A DNA stretch of 21,610 nucleotides from an uncultured Bacteroides sp. GTDB lineage: Bacteria; Bacteroidota; Bacteroidia; Bacteroidales; Bacteroidaceae. The position numbers and the translations under genes were made by a program. The notes beneath the pieces are model-generated. The model was not told where the DNA came from and did not search any database. It was given only the letters and a program-made list of their open reading frames with translations. The DNA is taken from contig URWA01000041.1 in assembly GCA_900551445.1 (NCBI GenBank), positions 1 through 21,610 of the forward strand, in the 5' to 3' direction. Shown one piece after another: positions 15,198 through 21,610 of this stretch. Position 1 is the first letter of the stretch, and each line of letters opens with the position of its first letter.

Positions 15198-15214
15198 TAT
15201 GATGTCACATCATA
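15198..15214. promoter_or_regulatory. 17-bp palindrome, operator-like
   Basis: TATGATGT-C-ACATCATA has perfect 8-bp arms around one base. The TGAT-N5-ATCA core resembles the layout of CRP/FNR-type sites. It lies inside the 300-bp inverted-repeat segment and more than 300 bp before argS. The regulated gene and the binding protein are unknown. Confidence 0.35.
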
Positions 15215-15543
15215 TACCCAATCTTACTCACCTCATCCAACGGTTGCTAATAAAGACCTCCTTAAGAAATTGAAAGAAACGACCGATAAATCTTTCCCGA
15301 CGAATCTTTACACAAAAGATTTACGACCTAACGGGAAACTGGCAAGAAATTTGTTGAATCCTCAAAAAGCCACACATACCTATACAACGGCAACTTCCAG
15401 TTCTCCAGAATTCCGTAGTAGGACAGTACATCTTCCACGCCTACAAGAACAAGCTGAGCAAGGAACAGCAAGACGAGTGCAGCAAACTGATGCAATAATA
15501 CAAATAGAAGAAACACCCTGTCGGCAGAACGAAATAAATTCAC

Positions 15544-15551
15544 TATCTTTG
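15544..15551 (+). promoter_or_regulatory. Bacteroidetes -7 box for argS
   Basis: TATCTTTG matches TAnnTTTG and ends 37 nt before the argS ATG. Confidence 0.55.
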
Positions 15552-15588
15552 CGCCATTGAACGGATTATCATAAAACTACATACACGC

Positions 15589-17406
15589 ATGAAAATAGAA
15601 GATAAACTGACGGCGTCCGTAATCAACGGCGTGAAGGAGTTGTACGGGCAGGAAGTTCCCGCCAAGATGGTACAGCTGCAGAAGACCAAGAAAGAGTTTG
15701 AAGGCCACCTCACACTGGTTGTCTTCCCTTTCCTGAAAATGTCCAAGAAAGGTCCGGAACAGACCGCACAGGAAATTGGAGAGTACCTGAAGCAGCATGA
15801 GCCTGCCATTGCCAGCTACAACGTAATCAAGGGATTCCTGAACCTGACCATCGCTTCAAGCGTATGGATTGACTTGCTGAACCGCATCCAGGCGGACAGT
15901 CAATGGGGTATCCAGAAAGCTGCCGACAATGCGCCGCTGGTGATGATTGAATATTCTTCTCCGAACACCAACAAGCCGCTCCACTTGGGGCATGTGCGTA
16001 ACAACCTGCTGGGTAATGCGCTGGCCAACATCATGGCGGCCAACGGCAACAAGGTGGTGAAAACCAACATCGTCAACGACCGCGGTATCCACATCTGCAA
16101 GTCCATGCTGGCGTGGCTGAAATATGGCAACGGCGAGACACCGGAATCGTCTGGAAAGAAGGGTGACCACCTGATTGGCGATTACTACGTGGCGTTCGAC
16201 AAGCACTACAAGGCAGAAGTGAAGGAACTGATGGCGAAGTACGAAGCGGAAGGCATGAACGAGGAAGAAGCCAAAGCCAAGGCGGAAGCCAACTCTCCGC
16301 TGATGCTGGAAGCCCGCGAAATGCTCCGCAAATGGGAAGCCAACGACCCTGAAGTACGCGCGCTCTGGAAGAAGATGAACGACTGGGTATATGCCGGCTT
16401 CGACGAGACGTACAAGATGATGGGCGTCAGCTTCGACAAGATATATTACGAATCACAGACTTACCTGGAAGGAAAGGCCAAGGTATTGGAAGGACTGGAA
16501 AAAGGACTCTTCTACCGCAAGGAAGACGGTTCTGTATGGGCTGACCTGACTCCGGAAGGACTGGACCAGAAGCTGCTGCTCCGTGCAGACGGTACTTCAG
16601 TCTACATGACACAGGACATTGGTACGGCTAAGCTGCGCTTCCAGGATTATCCCATCAACAAGATGATTTATGTGGTGGGTAACGAACAGAACTATCACTT
16701 CCAGGTGTTGTCTATCCTGCTCGACAAGCTGGGCTTCGAATGGGGCAAGGACCTGGTACACTTCTCCTACGGTATGGTGGAACTGCCGGAAGGTAAGATG
16801 AAAAGCCGCGAAGGTACCGTAGTCGATGCGGACGACCTGATGGAAGCCATGATTGAAACGGCCAAGGAAACCAGCAGCGAACTGGGCAAGCTGGACGGAC
16901 TGACAAAGGAAGAGGCCGACGACATCGCCCGTATCGTGGGACTGGGTGCCTTGAAGTATTTCATCCTGAAAGTGGATGCCCGCAAGAACATGACGTTCAA
17001 CCCGAAGGAATCCATCGACTTCAACGGAAATACGGGACCGTTCATCCAGTACACTTACGCACGTATCCAGTCTATCCTCCGCAAGGCCGCAGAAGCTGGT
17101 ATCCAAATCCCGGCTGTAATTCCGGAAGGCATCGAACTGAGTACGAAGGAAGAAGCACTGATCCAGATGCTGGCCGACTTCCCCAACGTGGTAAAACAGG
17201 CAGGTACGGACTACAACCCGTCTATCTTGGCCAACTATGCCTACGACCTGGTAAAGGAATACAATCAGTTCTATCACGATTTCAGCATTCTGCGTGAAGA
17301 AAACGAGGCTGTGAAGATTTTCCGTCTGGCATTGAGTCAGAACGTAGGAAAGATTGTCAAGCTGGCCATGGGCTTGCTGGGCATCGAAGTACCTGAACGC
17401 ATGTAA
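15589..17406 (+). CDS. argS: Arginyl-tRNA synthetase
   Basis: This 605-residue class I synthetase charges tRNA-Arg with arginine in the cytosol. The order is normal: an N-terminal Add-1 domain (about 1-110), then the catalytic core with the HIGH-type motif in SSPNTNKPLHLGH (123-135) and VNDRGIHICKSMLAWLKYG. The KMSK-like loop is degenerate, as is common in ArgRS, reading GKMKSREGTVVDADDL from about 402. A C-terminal DALR anticodon-binding domain follows from about 480 (FIQYTYARIQSILRKA) to EVPERM. The start at 15589 follows a -7 box, and the frame has no sensible earlier start. It has its own promoter and a strong terminator. Confidence 0.98.
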   Translation: MKIEDKLTASVINGVKELYGQEVPAKMVQLQKTKKEFEGHLTLVVFPFLKMSKKGPEQTAQEIGEYLKQHEPAIASYNVIKGFLNLTIASSVWIDLLNRIQADSQWGIQKAADNAPLVMIEYSSPNTNKPLHLGHVRNNLLGNALANIMAANGNKVVKTNIVNDRGIHICKSMLAWLKYGNGETPESSGKKGDHLIGDYYVAFDKHYKAEVKELMAKYEAEGMNEEEAKAKAEANSPLMLEAREMLRKWEANDPEVRALWKKMNDWVYAGFDETYKMMGVSFDKIYYESQTYLEGKAKVLEGLEKGLFYRKEDGSVWADLTPEGLDQKLLLRADGTSVYMTQDIGTAKLRFQDYPINKMIYVVGNEQNYHFQVLSILLDKLGFEWGKDLVHFSYGMVELPEGKMKSREGTVVDADDLMEAMIETAKETSSELGKLDGLTKEEADDIARIVGLGALKYFILKVDARKNMTFNPKESIDFNGNTGPFIQYTYARIQSILRKAAEAGIQIPAVIPEGIELSTKEEALIQMLADFPNVVKQAGTDYNPSILANYAYDLVKEYNQFYHDFSILREENEAVKIFRLALSQNVGKIVKLAMGLLGIEVPERM

Positions 17407-17421
17407 TTCATTTGAAAATAG

Positions 17422-17453
17422 CGGGTGGCGAGGGAGCCACCCGACTTTTTTTT
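17422..17453 (+). terminator. Intrinsic terminator after argS
   Basis: CGGGTGGC (17422-17429) pairs with GCCACCCG (17436-17443) around a six-base loop, and eight T's follow after AC. It ends 17 bp before the rnhA start. Confidence 0.93.
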
Positions 17454-17470
17454 AACCTCCTAATCTTTTT

Positions 17471-18100
17471 ATGGCGAAAAAAAAATTCTATGTGGTGTGG
17501 AAGGGTGTGAATCCGGGGGTGTATGCTTCCTGGACTGACTGCCAACTGCAAATCCAAGGATACAAAGGAGCCATCTATAAATCATTCGACACAGAAGAAG
17601 AAGCTGCACAGGCTTTTGCCACTCCGGCCCATGTGTATCTGCAACGCCACCGGAATTCGGCTTCCAAAGAACCTTCCGCCAAACAGCTCCCGGAAAATTT
17701 CGACCTGAACTGCCTGGCTGTGGACGCGGCCTGCAGTGGAAATCCCGGCCCCATGGAATACCGCGGGGTGTACCTGCTCACCGGACAGGAGATTTTCCAT
17801 TTCGGACCGGTGTATGGCACCAACAACATCGGAGAGTTTCTGGCCATCGTACACGGGCTGGCACTTCTCAAACAGAAGCAGTTGGACATGCCGCTCTATT
17901 CCGACAGCCGCAACGCCCTCCTGTGGGTGAAACAGAAGAAATGTAAAACCAAACTGGAACGCAATGCCCGAACCGAGACCTTGTTCCAGCTGATTGAACG
18001 GGCGGAGAAATGGCTGAAGGAAAACACCTACACCACTCCCCTGCGCAAATGGGAAACAGAATCATGGGGGGAAGTCCCCGCCGATTTCGGACGTAAATAA
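17471..18100 (+). CDS. rnhA: Ribonuclease HI with N-terminal viroplasmin (hybrid-binding) domain
   Basis: The 209-residue protein has an N-terminal hybrid-binding domain (KKFYVVWKGVNPGVYASWTD through EEAAQAFATPAHVYL, residues 4-57) and then an RNase H fold. The four catalytic acids are visible: Asp85 (AVDAACSGNPGPMEYRG), Glu122 (NNIGEFLAIVHGL), Asp145 (LYSDSRNALLWVK) and Asp205 (VPADFGRK). It removes RNA from RNA-DNA hybrids such as R-loops and primers. The viroplasmin domain, like that of eukaryotic RNase H1, is usual in Bacteroidetes homologues. The LtaS-like gene begins 14 bp after its stop, so the two are probably cotranscribed. No -7 box is visible in the 17 bp after the argS terminator, so the promoter may lie within or before that terminator. 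Confidence 0.94.
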   Translation: MAKKKFYVVWKGVNPGVYASWTDCQLQIQGYKGAIYKSFDTEEEAAQAFATPAHVYLQRHRNSASKEPSAKQLPENFDLNCLAVDAACSGNPGPMEYRGVYLLTGQEIFHFGPVYGTNNIGEFLAIVHGLALLKQKQLDMPLYSDSRNALLWVKQKKCKTKLERNARTETLFQLIERAEKWLKENTYTTPLRKWETESWGEVPADFGRK

Positions 18101-18114
18101 TCAGACCTAGACAG

Positions 18115-19944
18115 ATGAAAAAGAGACTTGCTTACCTGGGATGTATTTTTGCCGCTATTTTAGGCTATTTCCTGCTTCAGAAACCAGTGTTCATGCTCTA
18201 CAATGGAGCTTGTGAGAAAGGAGTATCTTTCGTGGACTACCTGAAAGTGCTGTATCACGGATTTACCCTCGACGCAGCCACCACGGGTTATCTCACCGCC
18301 CTCCCCTGGCTGATTATCCTGGTGAGTATCTGGTTCCGCCGTTTCCCGCTGCGAAAGCTCCTCGTGGGCTACTATGCGCTGATTGCGCTGGCCACTACCC
18401 TCGTCTTCATCGGCGACATGGCCCTGTATCCGTTCTGGGGATTCAAACTCGATGCCTCCATCTTCCTCTACCTGGACTCTCCGAAGAATGCCATGGCCAG
18501 CGTGTCGGTCGGTTTCATCCTGATACGGGTGCTATGTATCCTGATATTGTCGGCCCTGCTCACGTGGGGACTGTATAAAATGACACCAGCCCAACTTCCC
18601 CAAGTACCGCAGGTCCGCAAACGGCTTACGGGCAGTCTGGTCACGATTCTGCTGGGGGGTATCCTCTTCATCATCATCCGAGGCGGTGTCACCGAATCGA
18701 CCAGCAACGTGGGACAGGCGTATTTCTGCGACAACGAGTTTCTGAACCACTCGGCGGTCAATCCGGATTTCAGCCTGCTGTCGTCCATCAGCAAGACGAC
18801 CGATTTCGCCCAGCAGTTCAATTTCTTTGACGAGGAAAAACGGGCCAGCCTGTTCGACGGGTTGTATGCCGACACCGGAGAAAACACGGTATCCCTACTG
18901 AACACGCGGCGCCCCAACGTACTGATTGTCCTGATGGAGAGCTTCGGAGGGGTATTTGTGGAGTCGTTGGGAGGTCTTCCGGATGTCAGCCCCAATCTGG
19001 AACGGCTGAGCAAGGAGGGCGTCTTTTTCACGAACTGTTACGCCAACAGTTTCCGTACCGACCGGGGCACGGTCTGCACCTTCAGTGGCTACCAGAGTTT
19101 CCCTACCGTGTCGGTCATGAAATCACCGGCCAAGAGCCGTACGCTGCCTTCCATCGCCGGGAAACTGCGGGAGCAAGGTTATGCCACCGACTTCCTGTAC
19201 GGAGGTGACATCAATTTTACCAACATGAAGAGCTACCTGTTAGGCAGTGGTTACCAGCATCTCACGGCCGACGTGGATTTCAGCCTGGAAGAACGCCAGA
19301 ATCCGTGGGGAGTGAACGATGACATCACTTTTGAATATCTCTACCAACAGATAAAGGCACGTACAGGCAACCAGCCTTGGCATACGGCCTTCCTGACCCT
19401 CAGCAGCCACGAACCTTTTGAGGTGCCTTATCATCGCCTGAACGAGAAGATTCCCAATGCCTTCGCCTTTACAGACGATTGTCTGGGGAAATTCATCGAC
19501 AAGCTCAAGGCACTTCCGCAATGGAAGAACCTGCTCATTGTCTGTCTGCCGGACCATGGTTTCTATTACCCGGAAGAGGGGCTGGTGCACGACCCGCGCA
19601 TCCATCACATCCCGATGCTCTGGCTGGGCGGTGCCGTAAAGCAACCCATGGTCATCGACAAGCTGATGAACCAAAGCGACATGGCCGCTACCCTGCTGGC
19701 ACAGCTGGGACTCAACCACAAAGAATTCAATTTCAGCCGTAACGTGCTGGGCAAGGATTACAAATATCCCTTTGCCTACTACACCTACAACAACGGCTTT
19801 GCCTTCTGCGACAGTACCGGCGTCACCCTGATAGACAACAACTCCGGCAAGGCATTAATAGAATCCCCAGCTCCGAACGCACGACGCACAGAACTGGGGA
19901 AAGCGATTCTACAATCTTCTTACGACGATTTGGGAGCGCGATAA
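18115..19944 (+). CDS. LtaS-like membrane phosphotransferase (alkaline phosphatase/sulfatase superfamily)
   Basis: The 609-residue protein has five predicted membrane segments (about 7-22, 57-74, 84-106, 128-152 and 171-189), followed by a large extracytoplasmic sulfatase-fold domain. Metal and catalytic positions by resemblance to LtaS are Glu275 (LMESFGG), the probable nucleophile Thr315 (NSFRTDRGTVCTFSGY), and Asp480-His481 (CLPDHGFYYP), with SSHEPFEVP nearby. LtaS-type enzymes move phosphoglycerol or similar groups from phospholipid to an acceptor. Bacteroidales have no lipoteichoic acid, so the acceptor could be lipid A, capsule or periplasmic glucan. This is inferred, not seen. It sits 14 bp after rnhA. 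Its stop lies only 4 bp from the stop of the convergent nitroreductase gene, with no terminator hairpin between them. Confidence 0.87.
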   Translation: MKKRLAYLGCIFAAILGYFLLQKPVFMLYNGACEKGVSFVDYLKVLYHGFTLDAATTGYLTALPWLIILVSIWFRRFPLRKLLVGYYALIALATTLVFIGDMALYPFWGFKLDASIFLYLDSPKNAMASVSVGFILIRVLCILILSALLTWGLYKMTPAQLPQVPQVRKRLTGSLVTILLGGILFIIIRGGVTESTSNVGQAYFCDNEFLNHSAVNPDFSLLSSISKTTDFAQQFNFFDEEKRASLFDGLYADTGENTVSLLNTRRPNVLIVLMESFGGVFVESLGGLPDVSPNLERLSKEGVFFTNCYANSFRTDRGTVCTFSGYQSFPTVSVMKSPAKSRTLPSIAGKLREQGYATDFLYGGDINFTNMKSYLLGSGYQHLTADVDFSLEERQNPWGVNDDITFEYLYQQIKARTGNQPWHTAFLTLSSHEPFEVPYHRLNEKIPNAFAFTDDCLGKFIDKLKALPQWKNLLIVCLPDHGFYYPEEGLVHDPRIHHIPMLWLGGAVKQPMVIDKLMNQSDMAATLLAQLGLNHKEFNFSRNVLGKDYKYPFAYYTYNNGFAFCDSTGVTLIDNNSGKALIESPAPNARRTELGKAILQSSYDDLGAR

Positions 19945-19948
19945 CACA

Positions 19949-20596
19949 TTACTCCACAAACATCACTTTCGATGCATCACGAGGCTTGGCAGCCGGCGAT
20001 TCATCCGGATATCCGAAGGCAATGCAATACAACAGGTCATAACCTTCGGGGATATTCAGGCGTTTCAGGTATTCTGCAGCTCCGGGGTCGGTCTTCATGA
20101 AACGTATGGGGCCACCCAGGCAACAGGAACCGATGCCCATGGACCAAGCGGAAAGAATCATGTTCTCACCCAACAGTCCACAATCCACCTGTGAGAAATC
20201 GTAGGCAGTGTCGTTGGCAATAAACACCACCGTCGGTGCATTACGGAACATATTCCGGAAGTTCGGGTCTTCGGCCGCTTTCGGGTTGGCTTTCTTATAC
20301 ACCTCCGTGAGGCCATTGATGAATTCCGGATTGTCTACTACCCGGATTGCCCACGATTGTTTGTTCTGCCCGTTGGGTGCATTAATACCACAGTCCAGAA
20401 TCACCTGCATCGTATCCCGGTTCACGGGCTGCGGCAGATACTTCCGCACGCTGCGACGCGCCATAATGGTCTCGATGACCTGATTTGTACTGTCAGCCTC
20501 GTTCCCGGCAGCCGGCTGTGCTTGCTTAGCCTGACCGCCACAGCTGGAAAGACAGAGCAAGCCTGCTCCCAACATTGAATAAATCATCTTTTTCAT
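19949..20596 (-). CDS. Nitroreductase-family protein with a lipoprotein signal peptide
   Basis: This 215-residue protein begins with a signal peptide and lipobox (LLCLSSCGG, lipidated Cys19) and a low-complexity linker. An FMN-dependent nitroreductase fold follows: IMARRSVRKYLPQPVNRD (44-61) with the Arg-Arg-Ser-Arg FMN phosphate site, APNGQNKQSWAIRVV, and MGIGSCCLGGP through YDLLYCIAFGYPDESP at the C-terminal part. Such enzymes reduce nitro compounds or quinones with NAD(P)H. Most are cytosolic, whereas this one appears lipid-anchored outside the cytoplasm, where NAD(P)H is absent; a different electron donor would be needed. The residues after Cys19 (GGQAKQAQ) lack the acidic Bacteroides surface-export signal, so a periplasm-facing anchor is likely. 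Confidence 0.88.
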   Translation of the reverse strand: MKKMIYSMLGAGLLCLSSCGGQAKQAQPAAGNEADSTNQVIETIMARRSVRKYLPQPVNRDTMQVILDCGINAPNGQNKQSWAIRVVDNPEFINGLTEVYKKANPKAAEDPNFRNMFRNAPTVVFIANDTAYDFSQVDCGLLGENMILSAWSMGIGSCCLGGPIRFMKTDPGAAEYLKRLNIPEGYDLLYCIAFGYPDESPAAKPRDASKVMFVE

Positions 20597-20729
20597 ACGC
20601 TTTATCTTTGATTAGCTCAATCTCAATCCTCAATTGCTTTCGCTTTCTTCCCCACACCAGCTGTCAGAACAGCCGTTCTTTCTCTTCTCCCGGCAACAAA
20701 CAGACCTCTATCCCTGCCCGCCATCCGAC

Positions 20730-20737
20730 CAAATATA
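20730..20737 (-). promoter_or_regulatory. Possible -7 box for the nitroreductase gene
   Basis: The minus strand reads TATATTTG, a match to TAnnTTTG, directly after the T tract of the pckA terminator. It would give a leader of about 125 nt before the nitroreductase ATG. The flanks repeat GTTATATTTGG as before ndk. Confidence 0.4.
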
Positions 20738-20771
20738 ACAAAAAAAGCGGTTCCCCGAAGGAAACCGCTTT
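20736..20771 (-). terminator. Intrinsic terminator after pckA
   Basis: On the minus strand AAAGCGGTTTCC pairs with GGGAACCGCTTT (20744-20771), with one U-G wobble, around a UUCG tetraloop closed by C-G. A run of T's follows. It starts about 27 nt after the pckA stop. Confidence 0.92.
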
Positions 20772-20797
20772 CATATTTAAGAATTTGTAAGTCAGAA

Positions 20798-21610
20798 TTA
20801 CAATTTCGGACCAGCAGCAACCAAAGCTTTACCAGCTTCGTTACCAGTGAACTTAGCGAAGTTCTTGATGAAGCGAGCAGCCAAGTCTTTAGCTTTTTCT
20901 TCCCACTTGCAAGCGCAGTCGTAAGTGTCACGCGGATCCAAGATCTTCGGATCAACACCCGGCAATTCAGTCGGAACAACGAAGTCGAAGTAAGGAATAG
21001 TCTTAGTCGGAGCTTTTTCGATAGAACCATCCAGGATAGCGTCGATGATACCACGAGTATCACGGATAGAAATACGTTTGCCAGTTCCGTTCCAACCAGT
21101 GTTAACCAAGTATGCTTTTGCACCAGTCATCTTCATCTTCTTAACCAGTTCTTCTGCATATTTAGTCGGGTGCAATGACAAGAAAGCAGCACCGAAGCAA
21201 GCAGAGAATGTCGGAGTCGGTTCAGTGATACCACGTTCTGTACCAGCCAACTTAGCAGTAAATCCTGACAGGAAGTAGTACTGAGCCTGTTCTTCGTTCA
21301 GGATAGATACTGGAGGCAATACACCGAATGCATCAGCTGACAAGAAGATAACCTGTTTTGCGTGAGGACCTTTAGAAACCGGCTTAACGATGTTGTTGAT
21401 GTGGTAGATAGGATAAGAAACACGAGTGTTTTCAGTTACGCTCTTGTCAGCGAAGTCGATCTTACCGTTAGCATCTACAGTTACGTTTTCCAGCAAAGCG
21501 TCACGTTTGATAGCGTTGTAGATATCCGGTTCAGATTCCTTATCCAAGTTGATAACCTTAGCGTAGCAACCACCTTCGTAGTTGAATACACCTTCGTTAT
21601 CCCATCCGTG
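20798..21610 (-). CDS. pckA: Phosphoenolpyruvate carboxykinase (ATP), C-terminal part (runs off the right edge)
   Basis: The frame is open from the right edge (HGWDNEGVFNYEGGCYAKVINL, 21610 to about 21545) to the TAA at 20798, about 270 residues, roughly the second half of a 535-residue enzyme. Family motifs are EGGCYAKVI, QVIFLSADAFGVLPPVS, GFTAKLAGTERGITEP, FSACFGAAFLSLHP and NTGWNGTGKRISIRDTRGIIDAIL. The P-loop (kinase-1) motif lies just outside the window. The enzyme interconverts oxaloacetate and ATP with PEP, CO2 and ADP. In Bacteroidales it mainly runs towards oxaloacetate during succinate/propionate fermentation. Codons are strongly biased (GGT, GCT, AAC, TTC, CCG), as in highly expressed genes. 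A TTG at 21547 is internal, not a start. Confidence 0.97.
   Translation of the reverse strand, partial: HGWDNEGVFNYEGGCYAKVINLDKESEPDIYNAIKRDALLENVTVDANGKIDFADKSVTENTRVSYPIYHINNIVKPVSKGPHAKQVIFLSADAFGVLPPVSILNEEQAQYYFLSGFTAKLAGTERGITEPTPTFSACFGAAFLSLHPTKYAEELVKKMKMTGAKAYLVNTGWNGTGKRISIRDTRGIIDAILDGSIEKAPTKTIPYFDFVVPTELPGVDPKILDPRDTYDCACKWEEKAKDLAARFIKNFAKFTGNEAGKALVAAGPKL

Larger units (their letters stand above)
15055..15354. repeat. 300-bp segment bounded by 21-bp inverted repeats
   Basis: The left arm at 15055-15075 (ACAAATCTTTTGCC then AGTTTCC) and the reverse complement of the right arm at 15334-15354 (ACAAATTTCTTGCC then AGTTTCC) agree at 19 of 21 positions. The right arm also shares the exact 14-mer AAACTGGCAAGAAA with the hairpin at 13726-13739. 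The segment could be a small non-autonomous element, a (formerly) invertible segment, or a pair of regulator sites. No target-site duplication or recombinase is evident. Confidence 0.55.
15030..15588. other. 559-bp intergenic region between the membrane AraC gene and argS
   Basis: No convincing intact gene is present. The region holds a 21-bp imperfect inverted repeat bounding 15055-15354, three successive hairpins (15081-15164), a 17-bp palindrome (15198-15214), a 7-bp hairpin (AATCTTT/AAAGATT at 15303-15321), and the argS promoter near 15544. An open frame at 15270-15560 exists but has no family resemblance. Two short stretches in other frames (15335-15418 and 15421-15498) read like protein and could be a decayed gene end. 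Confidence 0.55.

Noticed and set aside
15270..15560. 96-codon open frame before argS
   Set aside because: It has low-complexity composition with no recognisable domain, crosses the right inverted-repeat arm, and other frames in the same stretch look more protein-like.
13569..15588. CRISPR array or integron-like repeats
   Set aside because: Repeats are few, occur in both orientations and are irregularly spaced, and no cas or integrase gene is near.
20575..20790. Small plus-strand open frame between the nitroreductase and pckA
   Set aside because: It overlaps the nitroreductase start and the pckA terminator, and has no domain.
21545..21547. TTG as a start for the right-edge gene
   Set aside because: The frame continues upstream with clear PckA sequence (EGGCYAKVINL), so this codon is internal.

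Overview
The window reads as chromosomal DNA of a Bacteroidales gut-type bacterium (Bacteroides/Phocaeicola/Prevotella relatives). Reasons: several gene starts are preceded by the Bacteroidetes -7 box TAnnTTTG (for example TATCTTTG before the GH2, GH105 and argS genes); starts lack strong Shine-Dalgarno sequences; the gene content fits (GH106, GH2, GH28, GH105, a TPR-type histidine kinase, membrane-anchored AraC regulators, an RNase H with a viroplasmin domain, an ATP-type PEP carboxykinase). The genus cannot be fixed from the sequence alone.

Left part (1-10534): a pectin-degradation neighbourhood. A GH106 alpha-L-rhamnosidase-type gene (cut by the left edge) diverges from a GH2 beta-galactosidase-type gene. 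A two-component system follows (TPR histidine kinase and LuxR-type response regulator), then ndk. A GH28 polygalacturonase-type gene then diverges from a GH105 unsaturated rhamnogalacturonyl hydrolase gene. All four glycosidases have Sec signal peptides without a lipobox, so they probably act in the periplasm on rhamnose-, galactose- and galacturonate-containing oligosaccharides such as rhamnogalacturonan I fragments. No SusC/SusD pair is present in the window.

Middle part (10579-15588): a minus-strand pair (single-SIS-domain sugar-phosphate isomerase and LOG-family phosphoribohydrolase), a divergent M16 zinc peptidase, and then two related AraC-type regulators. The first is only a DNA-binding domain (112 aa). 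The second carries about seven membrane segments in front of a homologous DNA-binding domain (372 aa). The intergenic regions after each regulator are unusually long (342 and 559 bp) and share a repeated motif close to TTTCTTGYCAGTTTSC. Two copies form a 16-bp-arm hairpin upstream of the membrane regulator, and two form a 21-bp, 19/21-matching inverted repeat that bounds a 300-bp segment upstream of argS. This is the least ordinary part of the window.

Right part (15589-21610): housekeeping genes. These are argS, rnhA, an LtaS-like membrane phosphotransferase/sulfatase-superfamily gene, a convergent nitroreductase with a lipoprotein signal, and the 3' part of pckA running off the right edge. 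Strong intrinsic terminators follow GH2, ndk/GH28 (shared), GH105/SIS (shared), argS and pckA. I saw no tRNA, rRNA, CRISPR array, transposase or prophage gene.
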